Shown in pieces: positions 57,556-64,000 of a stretch of 64,000 bases of DNA. The stretch is from Hermatobates lingyangjiaoensis (Eukaryota > Arthropoda > Insecta > Hemiptera > Hermatobatidae). A program made the position numbers and the translations under genes. The first letter of the stretch is position 1. Each line of letters opens with the position of its first letter. Location of the stretch: the NCBI GenBank assembly GCA_026182355.1, contig JAPFBL010000119.1, positions 990,001-1,054,000 of the forward strand, written 5' to 3'. A model generated the notes under the pieces. That model saw only the letters and a list, made by a program, of their open reading frames with translations, searched no databases and was not told where the DNA came from.

Positions 57556-57959
57556 TTTCGAAATGTACTATGTCGACCAATAAGGAGAAAATCTTCAAAT
57601 AAAATTGGAAAGCAAATAAAGAGGTAATTGTTAGCTTGATTTACAATTATATTTAACAAAATAAATTGAAAATATTTATCAGGAATCGATTTGTTTTTGG
57701 ATTCATGTTTCGGTATTATTGAAAACCATTTTCACGAAGCTATTATACGAAATAAATATCAATAAATCATATCATAACAACAGCTTTACACATGTGAGAT
57801 AAAAAAAGAAGCGATCTACGAGAAAAAAATAAATATTTATTGAAAAATCATGGTAGCTATTGTACTATTAGTAGGAAAAAAAATACTTTCATTACGTAGG
57901 TCGTATATCATTTATAATAGTGGGTAAACTATGACAGCAACAAGAAAACTGCATGTACA

Positions 57960-58200
57960 AGATAAAGAAAAAGGAGTTGATGAATGCAGAGGAGGATTGG
58001 GGGTGGGAGACCACCCAAAGATCGTCGAGAGAATGCAATGCAGCAAAGGGAGAGACTAAGTGACTGTTGTGGGCAAAGCTGTGGCATGACTCAAGACGGA
58101 GTCCTTGAAATAGCTGGCCAAATGTCAACACCTGGCCCTCTCAGCGAGCATTCCTTCCCTCACTGCACCACCCACTCAAATATTCTGCACAACTACATCG
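57960..58200. other. GC-richer unique block
   Basis: Open in one frame on each strand (76 and 79 codons), but there are no splice signals in a consistent arrangement and no recognisable domain. Conserved non-coding DNA or a missed exon are both possible. Confidence 0.25.
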
Positions 58201-58363
58201 CGATTCTCCAATAGCTGAAATTCTTTATTGTGTTAAAACCGAAAGGAAATAGCTTGAGTGCCAACGACCTTGCAAAGAAGTCACCTTTTATAAAACGCCA
58301 CCTTGCTATATTAACAACAAAGAAATACACTATGATTCCATGTCATCCTTAACAAAACTTCTT

Positions 58364-58370
<7 letters not shown>

Positions 58371-58414
<44 letters not shown>
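58371..58414. repeat. (TA)n microsatellite
   Basis: About 22 TA units at the left edge of the foldback 58425-58590. Confidence 0.95.
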
Positions 58415-58417
<3 letters not shown>

Positions 58418-58462
58418 CAATGATCAAACCACAATAAGAAATGGGAAAACAAGACTAAGATC

Positions 58463-58491
58463 TTTCAACCGTAACAAGCGGTCTTCGTCAG
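58463..58491 (-). ncRNA. hammerhead-like ribozyme (AGATCT family)
   Basis: CTGACGA, A, GACCG/CGGTT, GAA, AGATCT, T with intact GACT/AGTC stem I on the minus strand. Confidence 0.75.
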
Positions 58492-58505
58492 AGTCAAAAA
58501 CCCAA

Positions 58506-58534
58506 CTGACGAAGACCGCTTGTTACGGTTGAAA
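58506..58534 (+). ncRNA. hammerhead-like motif with broken stem I
   Basis: The core, stem II and AGATCT are intact, but the bases upstream are CCCAA instead of GACT because the foldback junction cuts stem I. Confidence 0.65.
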
Positions 58535-58610
58535 GATCTTAGTCTTGTTTTTCCATTTCTTATTGTGGTTTGATCATTGATTGTTGTTTCACGTGTTTAT
58601 GTGAAATCTT

Positions 58611-58652
<42 letters not shown>

Positions 58653-58798
58653 TATATACATTGAAGGCCTTCAGGAACACAAATGAAAAACAGGAACTAG
58701 GACTTACTTTCAATATTTCGACACTGTTAACGGTCGTTCTCCGGAAAAGAAGTGAAATGGCAAGAAGACGAAAGACAACTAAAATGAATTTATATATA

Positions 58799-58841
<43 letters not shown>

Positions 58842-58858
58842 ATATAATATATAATATA
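58611..58858. repeat. TA tracts bracketing a decayed ribozyme arm
   Basis: (TA)n at 58611-58658 and 58790-58860. Between them a minus-oriented fragment (58716-58743) keeps CAATATTTCGAC and GGTCGTTCTCC, a decayed relative of 12532 with CTGAGGA eroded to CCGGAGA. Confidence 0.7.
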
Positions 58859-58861
58859 TAA

Positions 58862-58966
58862 CAAGATTTCACTATAAACACGTGAAATAACAATGAATGA
58901 TAAAACCGCAATATGAAATGTGAAAAAAGGACTAAGATCTTTCTTCCCATTTCACATTGTGGTTTG

Positions 58967-59000
<34 letters not shown>
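58862..59000. mobile_element. partial AGATCT-family arms flanked by TA tracts
   Basis: AAGATTTCAC..AACACGTGAAATAACAATGAATG and GGACTAAGATCTTTC, then an abrupt switch to CCCATTTCACATTGTGGTTTGATCAT in opposite orientation. The ribozyme core itself is deleted at the switch. Confidence 0.6.
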
Positions 59001-59001
<1 letters not shown>

Positions 59002-59074
59002 ATTTCACATAAACACGTGAAATAACAATCAATGATCAAATCCCAATATGAAATCTGAAAACAAGACTAAGATC

Positions 59075-59103
59075 TTTCAACCGTAACAAGCAGTCTTTGT
59101 CAG
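59075..59103 (-). ncRNA. hammerhead-like motif, CTGACAA core (AGATCT family)
   Basis: Same G8 change (CTGACAA) as at 354 and a GACTG stem change. Predicted inactive. Confidence 0.55.
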
Positions 59104-59130
59104 AGTCAAAAACCCAGCAGTTGAGTTTTT

Positions 59131-59173
59131 GACTCTGACGAAGACCGCTTGTTACGGCTGAAAGATCTTAGTC
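59131..59173 (+). ncRNA. intact hammerhead-like ribozyme (AGATCT family)
   Basis: GACT/AGTC stem I; CTGACGA; A; stem II GACCG/CGGCT (one G-C to C mismatch relative to CGGTT); GAA; AGATCT; T17. Predicted cut between 59169 and 59170. Confidence 0.68.
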
Positions 59174-59201
59174 TTGTTTTCTAATTTCATATTGTGGTTT
59201 G

Positions 59202-59204
<3 letters not shown>

Positions 59205-59257
<53 letters not shown>
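59205..59257. repeat. (TA)n microsatellite
   Basis: About 26 TA units at the right edge of the preceding foldback. Confidence 0.95.
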
Positions 59258-59258
<1 letters not shown>

Positions 59259-60689
59259 TGTAATGTTTTAATATTTTTTTGTAACAGACTCTCAACATTT
59301 CGAGCAACATTTATTCTAAAGTACATTACTTTATAGAAGATTTAATAATAGATTAATAATAGTCCTTTAGTAATAGGACTAGGTAAAGAAGAAAAAACGA
59401 GAAAACAATAACGATAAAATAAAAATAAAAGACTTGTAATAAAAATAAAATTTAGTCCAATGGAAATGAATAAACTGAAAAAAATAATTAACTAAATTAA
59501 TAAATAAATTCAAATGATAATTAAGGTAATTAAGAAATCATTAGAATAAAATATATACAAAATAATTTAAAAATCACACAATGCAACGATTCAAATTTAT
59601 ACCTAGCTGTCAAAAATATGTAACTGCAAAAAATACATGTAACAATATACATATATACACGACGAAATATATATATATATATATCATGATAAACGGAAAC
59701 GATCCGGCCGGACAGATTACTCTTAAGTATACATATATAGATATACTTAAGTATATATATATGATTTGACATAGTGAAAAGAATACTGAAAGTTACAATG
59801 GCCATATTGATTGTTTGTAACTTGCTGGCGTATGTCAAATACATGTGAGGTGCATGGATTTTCTAAATTCAGTCCACACACTTTATGACTTCTTTTTTCA
59901 TGGTTGTTACAAAGGCAAGTTGCACCGGAAACAGCAAACAATTTGAATTCGAACGGCATATCTGTTGTATTCATTGGGATGCGTGGCAGCAGTACGAGTA
60001 CATCTTCTTCTTCAAATTTTCCGTTTAAAATTTTAACTTTGATTAGATTGTTCATCAACTATTTCATCCAAAGCCAGGTACCAATGCAATGTTGTGTTAG
60101 ATTGACGTTTGATAAAAGAATAATGGGTACACCGATTTTCAATGTTTGAAAGTGCGGTGGCATACCTGTCAAATCAAGTGAATTTAGGAATTCCATTGGA
60201 TAATTGAACACTTCCTCCTCTTGAATCGTTGCATTATCGATGGAGTAGTACGTTCTGTCTCACTTGGAATTCCGTTCCGAATGCTGAAATTGATTATATT
60301 GACATCAATGTTCTTTGCTGCCTCTGTACAGATGTACTTATTATTTTTGTAATTTGTGCCACATTTAGGAAACCATTGTCAATTAACTCAGCAGTGGCCG
60401 CTGTGATATTAAAAAAAATTGTTCGTAATGCGAATGTTGATTCATCGACATACATTAAAACCTGCCCTGAACTCCTTAGCGGGTCTTGAATGTGATATAA
60501 CAGGTACAGTTTGTCGAAAATCACCAGACAATAAATTCATTGCACCACCGATGGGCTGTTGACTTCCTAAAAACACACGGAATGCAGATTTTTTTTATAA
60601 AGAATAAAAAATGTTCAACGAAGTTTAAAAATTCGCAAGTATTAAATAAATAATTTAAAATAAATGAATTGAGATATAGGGTTTTCCTT

Positions 60690-60784
60690 TTTCTTTTCTC
60701 TTGAATAGGAATTGCCCGAAAATTTGAGTTTGTAACTGTGTTTCATTACTATGTGTGTTAATCTTCTTCGATTTCAAACCCGTC

Positions 60785-60790
<6 letters not shown>
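60690..60790 (+). mobile_element. PLE terminal-repeat tail with eroded ribozyme
   Basis: CTTGAATAGGAATTGCCC then GAAAATTTGAGTTTG, GTGTTTCATTACTATGTGTG and AATCTTCTTCGATTTC correspond to the AATT family of 62845. The core CTGAAGAC is eroded. The tail enters (TA)n at 60787-60838. Confidence 0.6.

Positions 60791-60838
<48 letters not shown>
60787..60838. repeat. (TA)n microsatellite
   Basis: About 26 TA units separating the AATT-family tail from the 606-bp tandem element. Confidence 0.95.
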
Positions 60839-60841
<3 letters not shown>

Positions 60842-61447
60842 CTATGGGTTGTCCGGGGAAAGGAATATGATTCGATGCGATGTTGACCAATGGGAGTAGA
60901 GTTACAGGTCCAAGCGTAAGGTCCCAGTTGCCCGCTGCTCAGCAAAAAGCCTTTGCGTTCTGCCAATAGGTATAGAGGTTGCACAGTCCCTCTGTGTTAA
61001 ATGATGTTTGGCAGAAAACATTAGCCTCACTTTACAGTGAACTCCTGTTCCCTTTCTATTTTTGATTTTTGTGGTGGTTGGGTGTTGTTGTTGTTTACTA
61101 TTTTCTGTTACGTATATTGCTGGATATTTAAATGATACTCTCGGTTGTTTACTGCGAAAAGCCGCCTTCATCTTCATGCCAACAGGGGTAGAGGTTGCAC
61201 AGTCCCTCTTGATTATTAAGAGATGTTGACACTGGAATCCAACTTCTTCTCGTAGAAACATCTTCAAGTTGTAGGTTTTGTATATTGTTCTCTTCGGTTT
61301 CTTATGTTCATGTTTTTTCTTCAGTTGAATGTTATTGCTGCTATTGATGGGTGGCTGGTAGGTGATGAAAAGTTCTGCACTGTTGACCTGGTGGTGGTAT
61401 TTGCGACATGTTTCAACCAGGAAATGGTGGTCCTTATATACAGTTTT
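60842..61447 (-). mobile_element. 606-bp PLE-like tandem unit 1, ribozyme deleted
   Basis: Starts CTATGGGTTGTCCGGGG and repeats at 61448. The minus strand has an open frame (RDCATSTPVGMKMKAAFRS, later RDCATSIPIGRTQRLFAEQ) containing an internal duplication. Where the plus-oriented copy carries the ribozyme (62208), this unit reads ATGTTTCAACCAGGAAATGG, so about 30 bases with the core and stem II are missing. Confidence 0.75.
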
Positions 61448-61977
61448 CTATGGGTTGTCCGGGGAAAGGAATATGATTCGATGCGATGTTGACCAATGGG
61501 AGTAGAGTTACAGGTCCAAGCGTAAGGTCCCAGTTGCCCGCTGCTCAGCAAAAAGCCTTTGCGTTCTGCCAATAGGCATAGAGGTTGCACAGTCCCTCTG
61601 TGTTAAATGATGTTTGGCAGAAAACATTAGCCTCACTTTACAGTGAACTCCTGTTCCCTTTCTATTTTTGATTTTTGTGGTGGTTGGGTGTTGTTGTTGT
61701 TTACTATTTTCTGTTACGTATATTGCTGGATATTTAAATGATACTCTCGGTTGTTTACTGCGAAAAGCCGCCTTCATCTTCATGCCAACAGGGGTAGAGG
61801 TTGCACAGTCCCTCTTGATTATTAAGAGATGTTGACACTGGAATCCAACTTCTTCTCGTAGAAACATCTTCAAGTTGTAGGTTTTGTATATTGTTCTCTT
61901 CGGTTTCTTATGTTCATGTTTTTTCTTCAGTTGAATGTTATTGCTGCTATTGATGGGTGGCTGGTAGGTGATGAAAA
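61448..61977 (-). mobile_element. PLE-like tandem unit 2, truncated
   Basis: Nearly identical to unit 1 up to GGTGATGAAAAGT, where it is joined to an inverted copy at 61978. One notable change is ATAGGCATAGAGG for ATAGGTATAGAGG. Confidence 0.75.
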
Positions 61978-62203
61978 GTGAGGCTAATGTTTTCTGCCAA
62001 ACATCATTTAACACAGAGGGACTGTGCAACCTCTATACCTATTGGCAGAACGCAAAGGCTTTTTGCTGAGCAGCGGGCAACTGGGACCTTACGCTTGGAC
62101 CTGTAACTCTACTCCCATTGGTCAACATCGCATCGAATCATATTCCTTTCCCCGGACAACCCATAGAAAACTGTATATAAGGACCAACGTCTGGGCCATT
62201 TCC

Positions 62204-62244
62204 TTGCCTGAAGATAACCAGAGAATGGTTGAAACATGTCGCAA
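62204..62244 (+). ncRNA. best hammerhead-like ribozyme in the window (ACATGT family)
   Basis: Stem I TTGC (62204-62207) pairs with GCAA (62241-62244). Core CTGAAGA (62208-62214) plus T. Stem II AACCA/TGGTT with GAGAA loop. GAA, then palindrome ACATGT (62234-62239) and C17, giving the classical GTC triplet with the cut between 62240 and 62241. All stems are complete. The palindrome allows two molecules to share stem III, as proposed for minimal PLE hammerheads. The decayed relative at 24698 lacks C17. Confidence 0.82.
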
Positions 62245-62743
62245 ATACCACCACCAGGTCAACAGTGCAGAACTTTTCATCACCTACCAGCCACCCATCA
62301 ATAGCAGCAATAACATTCAACTGAAGAAAAAACATGAACATAAGAAACCGAAGAGAACAATATACAAAACCTACAACTTGAAGATGTTTCTACGAGAAGA
62401 AGTTGGATTCCAGTGTCAACATCTCTTAATAATCAAGAGGGACTGTGCAACCTCTACCCCTGTTGGCATGAAGATGAAGGCGGCTTTTCGCAGTAAACAA
62501 CCGAGAGTATCATTTAAATATCCAGCAATATACGTAACAGAAAATAGTAAACAACAACAACACCCAACCACCACAAAAATCAAAAATAGAAAGGGAACAG
62601 GAGTTCACTGTAAAGTGAGGCTAATGTTTTCTGCCAAACATCATTTAACACAGAGGGACTGTGCAACCTCTATACCTATTGGCAGAACGCAAAGGCTTTT
62701 TGCTGAGCAGCGGGCAACTGGGACCTTACGCTTGGACCTGTAA
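62222..62743 (+). CDS. open frame of the PLE-like tandem element, unknown product
   Basis: In-frame sequence continues from the ribozyme (translated as PEDNQRMVETCRKYHHQ) through KKKHEHKKPKRTIYKTYN, REEVGFQCQHLLIIKRDC and KQPRVSFKYPAIYVTENS to the stop after TGTLRLDL. A duplicated motif RDCATSxPxG appears twice. It is basic with no membrane segment or catalytic motif. The upstream part of the frame has no ATG start before 62228. The same frame is open in the other units. It may be the N-terminal part of a PLE protein or simply a repeat that happens to be open; no RT or endonuclease is seen. Confidence 0.35.
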   Translation, partial: RMVETCRKYHHQVNSAELFITYQPPINSSNNIQLKKKHEHKKPKRTIYKTYNLKMFLREEVGFQCQHLLIIKRDCATSTPVGMKMKAAFRSKQPRVSFKYPAIYVTENSKQQQHPTTTKIKNRKGTGVHCKVRLMFSAKHHLTQRDCATSIPIGRTQRLFAEQRATGTLRLDL

Positions 62744-62844
62744 CTCTACTCCCATTGGTCAACATCGCATCGAATCATATATATATATATACATATACTT
62801 GCCGTTGCGCCTACAACGTGCTTGGTCTCCCATTCTCTTTTCTC

Positions 62845-62873
62845 CTGAAGACGGATTACCCGAAAATTTGAGT
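62845..62873 (+). ncRNA. hammerhead-like ribozyme, tandem copy 1 (AATT family)
   Basis: CTGAAGA, C, GG/CC stem II with a five-base loop, GAA, AATT (62865-62868), T17; stem I CTC/GAG. Predicted cut between 62869 and 62870. The two-pair stem II is marginal. Confidence 0.68.
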
Positions 62874-62981
62874 CTGTAAGTGTGTTTCCCTACTTTGTGT
62901 GTTGTTCTTTGTTAATCTCGAACTCGGTGGGTTACTTGCCGTTGCGCCTACAACGTGCTTGGTCTCCCATTCTCTATTCCC

Positions 62982-63010
62982 CTGAAGACGGATTACCCGA
63001 AAATTTGAGT
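62982..63010 (+). ncRNA. hammerhead-like ribozyme, tandem copy 2 (AATT family)
   Basis: Identical core to copy 1, 137 bp downstream, predicted cut between 63006 and 63007. Upstream CCCC replaces CTCC, which weakens stem I. Confidence 0.65.
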
Positions 63011-63100
63011 CTGTAAGTGTGTTTCCCTACTTTGTGTGTTGCTCTTTGTTAATCTCGAACTCGTATTGTGTCCAGTTTGGATCGTATTTCGTTTTATCAG

Positions 63101-63102
<2 letters not shown>

Positions 63103-63140
<38 letters not shown>
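63103..63140. repeat. (TA)n microsatellite
   Basis: About 18 TA units at the right end of the 137-bp tandem. Confidence 0.95.
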
Positions 63141-63144
<4 letters not shown>

Positions 63145-63479
63145 GAAAGGCTAAATGAAACTAGAAGAATCCAAGATACCGTTGGTCGTTTCATTTCAAA
63201 CAAGAGTTCATCGAATCTATTTTTCATATTTCCTGGATGGGATATGCATACATATTTTCATTGTATGACATTGAATACATCTCTAAGAATTTGTTATATC
63301 TTCTGATCTTCACTTGATGAGTTATGTGTCAAATATCAATCGTGCTTCGTTTCTGAGTTTTGCACACATTTTATTTCTGTAAATCCAGGTTGAACTTCTT
63401 TTTTTTTTGCATTTATATTACATATTTTATATACAAACAGTTTTGGACAAAAATCATCATAGTGCGAAGGAAAAAAGAT

Positions 63480-63725
63480 AGTAAATTTGAGTGCGGTCGA
63501 AGAAACGCATGGTGAATTAAGGTGTAAATGATGACTCATGGAAGTCGAGATCTCTGGGAAGCTGGTTGAGAAACAGTTGCTAATGGCGAGGGGTCGGGCG
63601 AGGTGAGCCAACTGCTCAATAACCGACATAGCGGTCAGGACACGACAGCTGACCTTACTCGCCCGCGGCCGCCTGCCTGAACCGAAACACAACTGTCTGT
63701 GGAAGTGTAGGCAGGCTATCGGCAG
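63480..63725. other. GC-rich unique block
   Basis: It contains CGCCCGCGGCCGCC (near 63660), GGGGTCGGGCGAGG and TGATGACTCA (an AP-1-like core). This is the most GC-rich stretch of the window. No ribozyme or SINE signature. Candidate promoter, CNE or first-exon region, by composition only. Confidence 0.3.
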
Positions 63726-63726
63726 A

Positions 63727-63960
63727 CACCTTCACAGTAATTGCTCTGGAACAAGGTAAGTGATAAAAACTACAAAATAAATTGCAGGCGAGCGGGTGAA
63801 CATCTCCACTGCCATTACTCTTGAGAAATTAAAGAGACAAAAACTACACGAAACCCTGGAAAAGAGTGGGTAAATAACTTCGCTGACATTGTTCTCGATC
63901 AAAGCAAGGGGCAAAAACTACACAAGGACTTCGAAACGTGGAGGCAAAAACTGTTTTGGT
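63727..63960 (+). repeat. diverged 74-bp minisatellite, at least three units
   Basis: AAAAACTACA recurs at 63765, 63839 and 63913, exactly 74 bp apart. Around it, ACNTTCNCTGNCATTNCTCT-like and AAAGNGNGGGTAAA-like blocks align unit by unit with about 60-70% identity by eye. AACAAGGTAAGTGATAA in unit 1 mimics a 5' splice site. Further units may lie beyond 63960. Confidence 0.7.
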
Positions 63961-64000
63961 TACAGTTCTTCGTTTACATTGGAACTTCATACATACATAC

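Larger units (their letters stand above)
58418..58610. mobile_element. ribozyme foldback (AGATCT family)
   Basis: Arms from ATGATCAAACCACAATAAG to the centre at CCCAACTGACG. The right arm has lost the GAGTCAAAAAC part before its ribozyme. Both ends enter (TA)n. It ends with TTTCACGTGTTTATGTGAAA, itself a hairpin. Confidence 0.78.
59000..59205. mobile_element. ribozyme foldback (AGATCT family)
   Basis: Arms with AACACGTGAAATAACAATC, CCCAATATGAAATCTG and ribozymes facing outward, joined at AACCCAGCAGTTGAG. TA tracts 58970-58997 and 59205-59257 flank it. Confidence 0.78.
61978..62775 (+). mobile_element. PLE-like tandem in inverted orientation, 637-bp period, with ribozyme
   Basis: Begins GTGAGGCTAATGTTTTCTGCC at 61978 and repeats it at 62615 (period 637). 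It contains the intact ribozyme at 62204-62244 and ends abruptly in (TA)n at 62779. The three copies in the cluster are almost identical, implying recent amplification. Compared with unit 1, the extra 31 bp are those around the ribozyme. Confidence 0.75.
62799..63100 (+). mobile_element. 137-bp direct repeat with one ribozyme per unit
   Basis: Two head-to-tail copies (62799-62935 and 62936-63075, the second running on to 63100). Each has TTGCCGTTGCGCCTACAAC, a C/T-rich stretch, a ribozyme, GTAAGTGTGTTTCCC and TTAATCTCGAACTCG. They differ by a few bases (CTCTTTTCTCC versus CTCTATTCCCC). It is bounded by (TA)n at 62779-62790 and 63103-63140. Confidence 0.85.

Noticed and set aside
62024..62743. 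Reading the whole 239-codon frame as one gene from 62024
   Set aside because: It begins at a GTG, spans the repeat junction and translates the ribozyme. The length comes from tandem repetition of an open unit, so only the later part is listed, at low confidence.
62208..62845. The 637-bp spacing between ribozymes at 62208 and 62845 equals the tandem period
   Set aside because: After 62775 the sequence switches to a different family (AATT instead of ACATGT), so the equal spacing looks coincidental.

Overview
The window is AT-rich, repeat-dominated eukaryotic DNA. It most resembles a long intronic or intergenic stretch of an invertebrate, probably arthropod, genome. The clues are a nuclear copy of mitochondrial cox1 that reads correctly only with the invertebrate mitochondrial code (TGA = Trp, ATA = Met), tRNA-derived SINEs (one ending in three CCTAA units, the arthropod telomere motif), a decayed mariner transposon and many Penelope-like retroelement (PLE) remnants. 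The exact taxon cannot be read from the sequence. No complete gene lies here. Three short minus-strand segments (31425-31549, 24966-25055, 7813-7933) have splice acceptor and donor sites and compatible reading phases. Joined, the last two read like the start of a Sec14/CRAL-TRIO-like domain, so most of the left half may be introns of one minus-strand gene.

The dominant signal is a recurring RNA-structure module found roughly forty times on both strands, usually beside a (TA)n tract. It has a CTGANGA box, one extra base, a short stem-loop whose sequence differs between families but whose pairing is kept, then GAA. Next comes a self-complementary block beginning with A and ending with T (ACGT, AGATCT, AGGCCT, AATT, ATAT, AGCT or ACATGT) and a base that is normally not G. 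The following 3-5 bases often pair with the bases just before CTGANGA. This is the layout of the minimal, probably dimeric type I hammerhead ribozymes known from the terminal repeats of metazoan PLEs. The best examples are at 62204-62244, 47524-47556, 11985-12027, 59131-59173 and 4920-4955.

Layout. 0-7 kb: a satellite with a four-unit higher-order period (1785-2460), a perfect 93-bp foldback (3712-3925) and several ribozyme-bearing inverted repeats. 7-32 kb: candidate exons amid SINEs, PLE fragments, TA tracts, a pogo-like MITE and a GC-richer unique block (27890-28310). 33-36 kb: the cox1 NUMT and the mariner remnant. 36-48 kb: PLE foldbacks, two minus-strand SINE heads and a PLE coding fragment (47009-47200). 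48-53 kb: mostly unique AT-rich DNA. 53-60 kb: the densest cluster of ribozyme foldbacks and TA tracts. 60.7-63.1 kb: a 606/637-bp PLE-like tandem with an inverted junction, then a 137-bp direct repeat with one ribozyme per unit. 63.1-64 kb: a GC-richer block and a 74-bp minisatellite running towards the window edge.

How the parts relate: the PLE terminal repeats appear to supply the ribozymes. Head-to-head insertions turn them into hairpins and TA tracts mark their edges. Host-coding content is minimal.
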